Part shown: positions 22,485-34,800 of the stretch, piece by piece
Position numbering within the stretch: position 1 is the first letter of the stretch
Layout: the number at the start of each line of letters is the position of its first letter
Source: Nymphaea colorata
Lineage: Eukaryota; Streptophyta; Magnoliopsida; Nymphaeales; Nymphaeaceae
Length of the DNA stretch: 64,000 bases
Assembly: GCF_008831285.2 (NCBI RefSeq)
Contig: NC_045147.1
Span: 10,721,427 to 10,785,426, forward strand
Direction: 5' to 3'
Program-made: the position numbers and the translations under genes
Notes under the pieces: generated by a model
Database searches by the model: none
Seen by the model: the letters and a program-made list of their open reading frames with translations, nothing else
Told to the model about the DNA's origin: nothing

Positions 22485-24109
22485 GCTTGTTGCAATTTTC
22501 CCTCGTTAATATCTTGGTAAAGCTTTGATATTTGTCATTGGATATGATCAAAATAGTTGTTTTTTGGAAATATATGCAGATATGGGAACATATATAGTGA
22601 CTGTATGAGTGGTGACTTGGGTTCAAGTTAAATACAAAATGACAAAAGTCAGTCCACAAAAGAAGCGGACTGATATTGGTGTTGGAGACGTGTCCTTCAA
22701 GTTTTTACTTTTTAGGTCCCTGGTGATGACGATGTCGTAGAGCAGTGGAGCCAGAAGAATTGATTCCAGAGGAAATCATTTAGAAATACTTATATTTAAT
22801 TTAAGGGGCACTTATATATATATATATATATATAGTTATTTATTTATTTAAATATGACAATATAAAAATAAATAAATTTTAAGAGCTACCCACAGGAGCC
22901 CACATGTAGCTTCACTGCTCCTGTGACAGACATTCTGCAGTTTTCTTGAAAAGTTTTTGCAAATAACTGTATGAACTTTAATGTGTTTATTTAATAACTT
23001 TTACTTGAGCACACTTGAAAGAAAGGCCAAGTAGTGGAGAAATCAGCTAAAAGATGAGAATTGTGAAAAAAAAATCGCTAAGTGTAAAAACTTTTTTGTA
23101 TCGTAAATTAGTTTATAAATATGAATATATGATCACTTGTTTGTAATTTTGTAAAGGCTATGCATATGCATCAAAAGTTCAATGGTTATCTATGAATTTT
23201 TTGTTTTTGTGGACAATGGACGCGAAACTTGGGTAATAGAACTCATGATGTTTCAATGCAATATAACTTTCGATATCACCCTATCTCTAGACCATCTTTG
23301 GTAATGGTTGTTTGTGTGTTCTATGTTATTTTCTATTATTTCAATTTTTGTTGTATTTTTCAATCATATACATTCTTGATATTTTTTAAAAATAATTTAA
23401 GATTGGGTGCTTATATGCTTCATTTCAACCATATTTAGCATATTAAAGAGTAGGCAGGCGAACCTCGTTTCATATTCACTATAAGATCCTGATATTCTCT
23501 CTACGTTCCCCCTGGATCAGTGACACACGTCCTCTCAAATAAACGTAAATAAAAAACAGATAAAAGCACAATAAATAAATATTTGAGCTGGTCATTAAAT
23601 GACAAAAAATTTGACGTGCTAAACACTTACAGGTTAGATATATTAATATTTCAATAGGAAATGGTGACCAGTTGTCTACTGGAACGCGAGTGGACAGGAC
23701 TCACGCTAAACTGCTATCACAATTTGTGTAGATTCGTTTTATATTATTGTCGATATAAACTACCCTTTTGTTGCAATAACTAGAACATTATAATTTAAAA
23801 AGGAAAGTTATTCGTGTGTTTGGTTGAGTTGATATTGCCAGCATAGACTTTGAGTTCATGTACCGAACCAGATAATGCTGGAATGCTGGCGAGTATAAGC
23901 CAATTTGAATAAAAAGTAAGACTATGAAGTTGAAGGAAGACCAAAACAGTTCTATGGTTGAGTTTGAATTCGGCTGGCGTAATCGTCTTTGAGTTTGCTC
24001 AGCCCCAATATGCTCCACTTAGAAAAAATAATCAAACTACAATGTGATATTATATTGTTATGATGTATTCCATGTGTGTATTTTTCAATATCGTGAAGCA
24101 TGTACGCTT
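22484..24109. other. Intergenic
   Basis: AT-rich, no gene recognised. GGACGCGAAACTTGGG near 23220 may be an old repeat scrap. Confidence 0.45.
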
Positions 24110-24255
24110 CGTTTGGCAGCAGAGGCATTTTGTGAGTGTCCTGTGAATTTGTCTTAAAAATTAGGCTACGTTCATGAAATACAATGTTCTATGAATCTAT
24201 CTTAATTTTTGTCCAGATTCATGAGAAACTCATAAAATGTCATTGTTATCAAACG
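24110..24255. mobile_element. Small MITE-like element
   Basis: The left end CGTTTGGCAGCAGAGGCATT is matched by the inverse of the right end, CGTTTGATAACAATGACATT. The inverted similarity continues through TTTTGTGAGT / TTTTATGAGT, giving about 28-bp imperfect terminal repeats around 146 bp. No flanking target duplication is clear. The ends resemble plant hAT-type MITEs, by general memory only. Confidence 0.55.
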
Positions 24256-25690
24256 ACAACATAATGATTCAGATGAAAACAAAGGAAGCAATTGAATGGG
24301 ATGCTGCCAAAATGGACAAAAATCTCATAGCTGTCATACCAAATTCTACCCATTAGCAGCTTCAAATCTCACCAATCTGATTCGCTGACTATATACCTTT
24401 ACTTAGGATAAGTTCAAAAACTGACCCAAAGAATTGAAATTTTTTAGTTGCATATGTATTTTTTGGATTCGGGTTCAGTTTGGCTCCACTCGGATTAAAA
24501 GTTTAATTGTTTGGCTCGCTTCTGAAAAAAAATCCTGACTCCGCCCTACGTAGAGCATATTACTACCTATATAGAAGACCTTACTTATGATCAAATTCCT
24601 TTGGATGTAATATCAAATGTAGGAAAAAAAAAAAACATTCGGTTACTAAGCAAACAAAAAAGGTGGCGTATGATTGAGGATTGTGGAGGAGATGAAAAAC
24701 TTTACTAGCTAAAGTGGGCAAATCCAGAAAGACAATGAGCTAATACAAAAGGATGCTCGTGAAAGGTATAAATCGCTACACAAAGCATGCTCCAGTGGAT
24801 ATCTGGAAATGCTATGTCATCGGGTTCTTACTTTTATTTGTATAAGTTGCCTCATCGTTGATTCTGGCCGCCTTCACGTGTTCATGTAAACGCATATAAT
24901 TTGGTAATAAGGAGGATGCAAGTCTTTCTCGTGCAAATTTTGTTGGAACTACCATATAAAAAATATATAACGATTGCATGTTTTTTTTTTAATAAATAAA
25001 TAAATACAACTGAGGCCCCTATCATATCCCTAAGCAAGCCCTAAAGTAGCCAATGGTAGGGGAGGCTTCAGCATTTTATTAGGAATAAGTATTTTAAAAT
25101 ATATATTTTACTAAATAAATACAAGGATACACGATATTCAAGATACAATATTTATTCCTAAACACATCCTTAGTTTTGCTTGTGGCTGCCCGATAGGGGC
25201 CTCAGGTTCACTCATATCACATTGAAGTACATTATGTTCTTTTTCTTTTACAAACTAATAGACCCTAGATCGCCTCTTCAAGTGAAACACAACGCAGTAT
25301 TTAAAATTTAATGCATTTGAGGCAATTATCAAAGCAATTTAAATCAAACGTGTTCAAGGCTGAAGATGATTCAGATATAAAACAAAAAAATGATTAGGAA
25401 TTAAATTAAAGTTACATTATAAATTGACAAAAGCGTTAGACATGCTGCTAGAAGTTATTTGAAATACTTGCTGAATTTCACGTGAGGTTGTTTTTTCACC
25501 ACAACTCAAGTAATCAATTACGCCACATCAGAACACGAGACGTATCTCACAACCTAATACAAGTAATACTTTTTTTTTTCAGTCTTAAAATGAATTTAAA
25601 TTGAATTTTAATATTTAGAGATAAAAAGTTATTTTGCTGATAGAATAACGGCGATATTTTCCAGGAAAAATATCCAGCCCTACATCGATT
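24256..25690. other. Intergenic upstream of the importin gene
   Basis: AT-rich, with poly-A and poly-T runs and no ORF of note. Confidence 0.5.
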
Positions 25691-25697
25691 GTCGCGA

Positions 25698-25852
25698 TAT
25701 AAACAATTTTCCCGCTCTTCCCTCCCGCCGCGTCACTCTCTCTCTCTCTCTGTCTCTCTCTTGCCCCTTCTCTGTCCTTCTCCCGCCAATCCAGCATTCC
25801 CCTACTCGGAAGGGCGAGCAGGAAGGAAGAGACTTGGAGAGGAGTCGGAGAG
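25698..25852 (+). promoter_or_regulatory. Core promoter and pyrimidine-rich leader of the importin gene
   Basis: TATAAAC at about 25698 is followed by a CT-rich tract (25735-25770) and then the ATG at 25853 in the context GAGAGATGG. A CT-rich 5' leader is common in plant housekeeping genes. The TATA assignment is tentative. Confidence 0.4.
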
Positions 25853-28800
25853 ATGGAAACCCTCGTTCCTCAGGTATCTCATCATCTCAACGATACGCTT
25901 TCGCCGGACGAAGCCCTAATTCGATCCGCCACGCGAGCCCTCGATGAGCTCTCCATGCTCACGGCTTTCCCTTTCTCCCTTATCGCCATCATCAGAGGTA
26001 TTGCTTCTTCTTCTCGTCCTTTATCTCCAACCTCTCCTCCATGTTCTTCCTCTCATCCCCCCCCCTCGCCCGAACCTTTATCATCAATTGTTTATTTTTG
26101 GGTTTGTCCTTGCTTGTAATATATTTTCGGATTTGTTTACCTTGGGTGAAAAGAGATCGTGGTTTGTGATGCTGAATTCAATCGAATTAGCTAGTGTTAT
26201 TTGGTCAGGGTTTGTTTAGATAGGTGAGATCTGCGATTTTTTTTTTTAGAAATTAATTGACTTGTAAATTTCTCTTATGCTTTAGGAGAATATGATCGAG
26301 GGAGGAAGCTTGCTGCTGCTACCTACCTAAAGAACTTCATTAGCAAGGTTGATGGTGGAAGACTGCAATATTCTTTTGCAAATTTCCGTGGCGAGTTCAG
26401 GAATCAACTTGTGCAGACGTTACTTCAAGCTGAAACGGAGATTCTTCGAGTATTGGTTGATGCTGTATGTTGCTTGTATTCTCTTCTATGATATCCTCTT
26501 CTGCTTCTCTGTTTGGCCTTTGCGGTCTGGCATTGTGTTAGCTGAGGGGGAATGTACGAGAAAACAAAGGGAGGAGATGAAGGAGCAAAAGGATTGGGAA
26601 GGTGAAGAGGAAGCGAGCACAGAACAGGAGGAGAAGGATTGCACTCTGATGTCGAAGAGGAAATGAGGAATAAGGAGAGGAGGAAATCACCAATAGGGTG
26701 ATCAATGCGAAGCACCCATTAGGAATTGATTTCAAATATTTCGTTTGCAAAATATTTGCATTATTTAGTTGAAACTATCCTTTTTTATTGGTAATTGTGG
26801 TACACTGTTTGAGTGCATGTGATGTGCAGCTTCAAATTTTGAAATGGATAAAAATATATTTATATTCATGTGGGTAGTCTGTACTAAAGATTTTTATCAT
26901 TTAGTCCCTTCTGTTCTGTTTCCTATTTGTTTTCTACACTGCTATGATCCTTAAGATGGAACCACTAATTAGTTTCTTTCCTATCTGATTATTTTGTTGA
27001 CAGTATCGGGTCGTCCTTATTGCTGACTTTGTGAAGGAAAACTCGTGGCCTGAACTTGTGCCAGATTTGAGATCTGCGATCCAAAATAGTAGCTTTATGA
27101 GTAATTCTTTAAGCCTTCCATGGAAGACCATAAATGCTCTTGCGATTCTTCAGGCCACCATCAAACCTTTTAAGGTACATGGTCTGCTTTTTTATGTGCT
27201 TGTGCTGTCACATGGAATGTAAAATTTACCGAAGTGGTGGTTTCTTGTATTTGAAGGCTATGTTAAGGGGGTGGCCATTTTTCCTGCCCATTAACGACTA
27301 AGAAAATCTTACTCATTTAATTGTCTACTTTTCAGTATTTTTTAAATCCTGAACTTGCAAGGGAGTCAGTTCCGCAGCAGTTGAATTTAATTGCGAAAGA
27401 AATTATCGTACCTCTACAGGCTATTTTCCATAACGCTACTGAGAAGGTTGTGATCTTACCAACACCCTATTAGACTTCACTATCATTGGCAAGGAGAGGG
27501 ACATGGTGTCATTTTTTTCTGCCTTGGACTCATGATACAGGTGCTCTTGCATGAGGATGGGAAAAATGTGGAAACAACGAGAGTTCTTCTTATACTCTGC
27601 AAATGTATTTATCTTGCCGTAAGTTGATATTAGTATTACTTTTTAGAACTAGTTTAGTTTTTTGTTTTTGTTTTATTTTTTACTTGATGGTTTCAACTTT
27701 CAAGATATTTTGTCGGCTTGATATTATTATTATCTTCTAACCTTGAACAAGATTTGAAGAACTGGAAACAGTGAACATGCTTATCATAATGATTGTAGCT
27801 TGAGAACAAATAGATAGTAAGATATAGAAGAATGGAACCACCACTTGTTTCGTCTTTTCTTGGAGAATGTGGTTCTATATATACAACCAAATTATGCTTG
27901 TTCAACAATTTTACAATTTTATGGCAGACAAAAGTAGTATTGCTGTCCTCCTAACTAAATGTTTGAAAATAAGGAAATTACTGTCTTCACCTTGGGAACA
28001 AAGTTGCCGGTTTGTATGGAACTGCCAGCAGGTAAAAATGATTATCTCTTAGCATACCCTGGTGCAAAATGTGCAACATGACTTGGAAAATTGATTCCTT
28101 TAACCTAAAAGCTTCTTCTGAGATATCAGCTTTTGATTATCTCAGTTAATCTAGAGGATCCTGGCGCGTATCAAGTTCTATAACTCGTTAATTACTATTA
28201 TTCTACTAGTTGTTCTCCTGTTCATCCCATTAGCTTAATTTTATGGTTGAAACATGATGGTGATATAGTGAGTCTGTGGAGCCAAAAGCTACTTAGTCCA
28301 GAGTTTGCACAACAGAAGAAAAGTGGAACTTTCTTTACCAAGACATGACTAATAGCTGAATCATTGTGGTTGTAGAGATGGATCATTTCATGCATGTAAT
28401 TGCTGCTGTGCAGCTCAGTTTTGATTCTTCCATGTGGGCATGATCGTAACTGTCACCAATGTGCCACATAGTTTAGTCGCCATGTGTGGCAAGCCGCTAA
28501 ATACAAATGCTCAATGCATAGTTGTTTCTATTGTTGTCTATACAAGAAAACAAATTCAGGATTTGTTCTCTTCTGGTATCTTATGCTATTAAGTATTAAA
28601 TATTAATCATGAAGGACAGTGCATATCCCAGTGTTGCTTTTCTTTTACCCGCTCCTTTACAGTTATCAGGAATTCACCCCCTGGAGCATGAAAGTTAGTC
28701 ACTCCTGGTGTCATTAAAAGTTAAAAACTTAAAACCACTCTTGGTGTCATAAAATCACATGGCCCTTGACCCAGAGTCTATGCCTGAGTAGGCTTGCACA

Positions 28801-31800
28801 AAGGGTGGCACTTAGGGGATATGAGTTCTAACTTCTAACTGCTTTCCGAACAGCCAAAGCCCAAGGGCTAACCTACTGGGCGAACCCCCTTGGGGCTATG
28901 TTGCTGCCATCTTCAGTTTCCTTGAATTGAAAAGGAACATGCGTAATTTGATGTACTCCAAATAGCAAAGGTATTTGACATTTATAAGAGAAAAATATGC
29001 ACATTTTAGCTCAACTAGAGGAACAACCTTCTAGGGAGATAGATCATGCAAGGCTTCTTTGGAAGACATTCACAAAGGTGCTTAGTTGGACTTGGATTGG
29101 ATCTCATTTTTTATTTAGAAATAATCCTGGGCTTTTACTTTTACAGTTTACTTGCATAGTTGTGATGTGTTCTAGAGAAATGATATTGGTTCGTTAGTTG
29201 TGTAGGTGAGGTCGTACATGCCATCTGCTTTGGGTCCTACTTTGCACTTGTGGTGCCAAGATTTCTTTCGTCTTCTTGGTTCACTGAATCTAGAAACAGA
29301 GTCTTCTCAAGAAAGCTTTTTGTTGAGGATGAAGATTGGAAAGAGGTGCTTGCTGATTTTCTGTGCTCTTGTTACTCGGCATCGTAAACAAACCGACAGG
29401 TAGTTAAATTTCTGGTCTTTTCCTTATCCCTTTTTTGTGCTTCATTTTAATTGAATATCCTTGTTCCAGGTTGATGCCTGAAATTCTTACCTCTGCTCTC
29501 AATCTGGTCAAGCACAGCCCCCATGTTCATGTAAGTCTCTTGTTTCCTTTTTTCTTTGTCGTCAATGATTTAGCCATGTTTTTGGTTATTTTATCATTGA
29601 ACTGCCGCTTGAATATGCCTTTGGAAGAAAACATGTACGGTATGCTATGTCACATGGGTATTGGTACGGGTACAGGTACGGACCCTTTTTAAAAAACTTG
29701 GGTACGGGGGTATGGCCGTACACACACATATATATGTCAAAAAATTTCAAAAAGAATAACATATTCGCACATATATATATCAAAAATCACAAACAGAATA
29801 ACATATTGTCATATTCATAAATCATAATCCAAAATTTATCAGTCTTGACTCTTGATTCTCATTATCCTCAGTCTCAAAATTAACATTCAAAATACATCAG
29901 CTTTGTTGATTTTCATTCTCCTCACTCCTCAGATGCATCATCAAGATTAGAAGGAACAACAGGTTCTGTAAGATCCATATTAAGGGCATGCAATTCATGT
30001 TCTCCTTCAAGTTCTACGTCAATGTCCTTTGGATTAACATCCCAATACTTGGATTATCCTGAACTGCAAGTTGCAACAAAATCAAAATATGATTTAAGTT
30101 AATATTAACTTTAATTAAACAACCAACATAATATACATATGTATACATATCAGAGATAAAAAAAGAAAGAAATACCTGTAATCATTTGAAGTACGTGAAA
30201 GTAAGCGTAGGTTGGAGTGGACATAAAATAAATCTTCTGCTCGCTTACTAGTTAGCTTGTTTCTCTTGATGAGTTGATGTTGTGAATTTGAGAATAAGTG
30301 CTCCAATTTCTTTCACAACATGAAGAGGTTGCAGGTTGAGATAATAACTTCAATGCAAGATGTTGGAGATTTGGTGTTGATGCTCCAAAACATAACCACC
30401 AATTAACAGGATCTTCTTAATCTCTTGCCATTGCAGCTTGTATTGAATCATTTCTTCCACCAGAGAAGCTCGCTAACTCATTATTTATTATCTTCAACCG
30501 ATGAGAATCAAAATATAGTCTTCCCAAACATATCTCCCTATTTTTGATATTTCTGGATCTCGATTAGGAGGAACACGACCAATACCTCCTGCCAACCATG
30601 TTTGTCCATAATATTTGGGATTTAAGGAGTGTGCCATACAATGCAAAGGGTTATTGCTTTTGTTCCATCTTCTTACCAAAATTCTATGCACATGATTGAA
30701 AAACTCAGAATCATCAAGTGCAACATTCTTCTTCTCATGTCTAAAAATGATGTTTTGAATTTTCTCAATCAAGTTATCCCACATATCATAAACTTTATGA
30801 AGCATGAGCTCTTCTTTATCAACTTCTCTCAGCATCTGCCAAATAGGCTCTGTAAACTGCAGAAAATATGTAACTTTATCCCACCATTCATCTTCTAAAA
30901 TGCATTTTTTAATTTCTTGAGCCTTCACAATGTCATCATTCCGATAAAACTCCCAATCATTTCACCTGCTTTATTCTTTTTATCATTACAATAATGGATG
31001 CAAAACGAGTCTCTGCTACCTTCAACAATTTCAAATCAGAATGCCTATTAAATATAGAAAGAGCATTGTTGTGGTTTACAACAAAATTTCTGATGTTTCT
31101 GACATCATGCTCAAGCTCCTCAATCCATGAACACAAGAAACCGGCATTTGGATCATCTTTTGATGGGTTGCAAATACTTTTAAGTGCTAGATTTATACTG
31201 TGTGCCACACAAGGAGTCCAGAATATGTGACTGTACTTGGGATCACTTGCCAAATTCATTCCTGCTCGTTGGCAAACTGGAGCATTATCAGTAATAATTT
31301 GCACAACGTTATCTTCACCCACTTCTTTGATGACTTCTATAAATAACCCTTTCAAATACTCAACATCTTTATACTCCCCAGATGCATCAACACCTTTCAA
31401 GATGATTGGTCCATCAAGCGAATAAGCAATAAAATTTATCAGGGGCCGCCTTTGTATATCAGTCCACCCATCAGAAACAATGGATACTCCATATTGTTTC
31501 CATGAAAATTTCTTCTTCTCTAATAATTTTTCAATGTTTGCCTTCTCTTCTGCAAGAATTATTGTTGTCAACTTCTCTGAACTTGGGGGTACATAACCAC
31601 TCAAACTGCAATTAGCCAAACCTGTAAGCATTGTCACAAAAAACGCGTATTATACGTTAAAAATGTCTTTACCGTATAAAACGGGAATAAGACGTGTTTT
31701 TTTTAAAAAAAAAACGTTTACAAATAAAAGACGCGTATAAAACGCGTTTTATACGCATCTTTCACGTTTTTTTAAAGATACACAGTGAGTTTTTTTAAAA

Positions 31801-34800
31801 AAATGGCACGCGTGTAATATTTGTAAAAGAATTGGTTTTTTTTAACTTGGACGCTCCTTTTAATGGCAAAAACGTCTTTTGAAAGATACGCGTGTAATAT
31901 TTGTAAACGAATTGTTTTTTTTAAACTTGGACGCTCCTTTTAATGGCAAAAACGTCCTTTTAAAAGAAAAAGGGGCTTTCCCGCCAACCTCTCCTTCGTT
32001 CTCTTTTTCTCTTTTTATTTTCCCCTTTTCCCGCCTATTGCTGGAGTTCACGTTGCAGGGGAAGAGTTTATTAACTTTATTTATTTGCATTTTTAAGTTG
32101 ACAAATTGTTTCAAGGTGTACCTAAAATTTGTTGCTTATCTAGTTATTTTCTAATGTTTTTTTAATTTCTCATTTATTTTTTTTTATATAATTGTTAGGA
32201 TTTTTTATTTATTTTTTCAAAATTTGCCGTCTTTTTCCCGTTTTATTCCCGAGATTTTTTTCCTCGCCGTATTATACCCATTTTTTTCCTCGCCGTATTA
32301 TATCCGTTAACGTCTTTTGTGACAATGCCTGTAACAACATCTTTCCAATAAGGACTTCTGGCTACATTAAAAGGAAGTGAACTTGCAAAAAAGAACCTTC
32401 CAATCCTTCTATCCATCTCTGCCCTTCCTATATTATTGAATGCTTGTGCTAATGTTTTTCTTTTCTTTGAAGTAAAGAGGAACAAACACACTTGACTTGG
32501 ATGAAGATTTCTTCGTCTCAGCTGCATCCTGTTCTTTTTTGAATATCTTAATCTCCTCGTTGGTAACTTTTGGGCATGGTCTAATTCCAACGCCTGAAAT
32601 ATGCAACAAATGTGCCTTGCAACGTGTATAAGAGCCCGTGAACATCATATCACAAAATTTGCAAGAAAACATTACATTCCCACCACCACCTGGTCCTTTT
32701 CCTACTTTCTTCACATAGCGCCAAAGTGACTGAGATGGATTATCCTTCTCTACTGCAGCGGTATTAACACTACTACTGCTGCTTTCTGCATTCCCACTTG
32801 CAGTAGGCATCATTTCTTTCCCTTTATCAGCCATTACAAGTTACAACTTACGTCTGAAAAGAGCCTAGCAAAAGAGCTGCAAGCCTGCAACACGTAACCA
32901 ATCGAAGCAACCAAACATAAAGAATGAGCATATATGCTGCCAATTGCCATACTTTGAAGATTATGCCTCCAAGAGCATACAAGAAATCCACACACAAAAG
33001 TTGTATGAAAACATTAAATTTAAAGAACTAGCATTATTCTGTTGTATTTTGCATAATGTCATCTTCAAGTTCAGAGAAGAACATCAGACACAAAAATGAC
33101 AAGGATAATAAAAGTGACAACAAAGATAATAAAAGAAGGAAGCACGCAATGACAAAGACAAAAGAGTAGGCTCTGGTTGAGCTTTACAGTTCTAAAATTG
33201 GCAGGAGAAAAGAAAAGAGGCATGACTTATGACACGTATTGCATAAGCAAACAGGGAGACACAAAGACAGAGAAGGTCGATCGAAAGGTGAGAGAGGCGA
33301 CTACTGTGAGGGTTTCGAGCAGTAGGAGAGGAAGACTGGCTGGTTCTGGAAAAGGGGTGGCCGTCGTCGCCGTTGGCCGACAGCGACGACGGCGAAGGCA
33401 GGGGTGGAGACGATGAAAACGAAAAGAAAAATGAAAAAAGGAAAAAAAATATCGTCACAGTCACCTCCATCTGCTATCGGCGGTCGCCGCTGCTGTCGCC
33501 GTCGCAGTCGCCGCTGCCGTCGCTAGTCGCCGCTGCCGCTGCTGTCGCCGTTGCCGTCGCCGTCGCTCGGTGAGAGGTAAGGTAAGAACAGACGAACGAA
33601 GGACGGATTAAGGGTTTCGTTTGTTTTTGTTTAACGTTAGAATGGTTTTAAAAGTTAAAATCAAATAATCGTTAAAAATAAAAAATGACGGATTTAGACT
33701 AGGTCAAAGTTGACCGTGTCAAAAAATGGACGGATACGGCCTCTGGTGCGTTGCGGGCAACGCCGCACCATCGGCGTGCCCAAGCCCGTAGCCGTACCGG
33801 TACCGGACGGGTACTTCGCCTTCACAGGCGTACCCGTGTATCATAGACAGTATGCTGATTTTGCTGCACATTTGAAAAAATTCGTGACTTGCAAGAACAA
33901 AGCGTATAAATCACTGATAATGCGTACGTATTGATGGTAGGCAGATGATTGTAAGGTTCCTCAAACTCAAGCGCCCTGTGCTAAACTTAAAGTATGAATG
34001 TATGATATTGTTAGTCGTCATCATGCTAAAGTTAAATTCCTAAGATTTTCTTTTTAGGTGGCAGTGCTTATAGGAGGCTTTGTTATGTTGTTGTCTTGTT
34101 TGTGGTGTCTGAGTGCCACTCTTGCAAACTATTCAGTCAACTGAAACATATAATGGTGTGCTATTTCATACACTTTCTGTCATTATGTACTATTCACAAT
34201 TCACATTGCTCTTGTTGTTAGGGTCCCCTCTCCAGTTCAAGTATTTTTGAAGTTTGAGATAATCAAAGGAAATTTTTGACATTTCTTTTGTAATTTGCAT
34301 TCTGAAAGACACTTCTGACCAGGTATATTTGATATTCCCCTTTTAGGGTAGCCTCACTGCTGCATAACATTGATGAGCAAAAGAGGCTGTAAAGTCTAGA
34401 TGGCTATTTCTGGGATGGATTTCTCTTTTTCCGTTTCAAATATAAACGTGCTTCAATTGCTTACATTTTGCGCTTTTGAAATCCAATTGAGTTGGGGATA
34501 AGTTGTTTATGTGTGATGCATGCAGAAGCTGGATTTTCTTCCCGAGCGTGTCATGTCACTAGCATTTGATGTCATATCACATGTTCTTGAAACAGGACCG
34601 GTACGTTACATCTTTTCTTGCTCCAAGGATCTTGTGCAGCTGTAAAATATTTTTGCTGAGTAATCAGAAATATTGTATCTACTGCAGCCCCAATCTTTTC
34701 TTTTTCCTCTCTGATAACTCTCGCTTCCTGCTTTTTTATTATTATTTTTTTTAAAAATCATCCTTTCCACCTAGGATTGGTGGACCCTGGTGAGGGAAAG

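Larger units (their letters stand above)
29648..33849 (-). mobile_element. hAT transposon in importin intron 7
   Basis: About 4.2 kb flanked by GTATGCTA (29640-29647) and GTATGCTG (33850-33857). This is an 8-bp target duplication with one mismatch, the length expected for hAT elements. Both ends begin TGTC when read inwards (TGTCACATGGGTA and TGTCTATGATACACGGGTA). They carry subterminal words such as GGTACGGGTACAGGTACGG and GTACCGGTACCGGACGGGTA. It encodes a BED-finger transposase on the minus strand, opposite to the host gene, and holds a second element inside. The transposase is mutated, so the copy is probably immobile. Confidence 0.82.

Noticed and set aside
33177-33573. Arg/Ala-rich small proteins
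   Set aside because: They are read from the GCCGTC simple repeat inside the hAT element.
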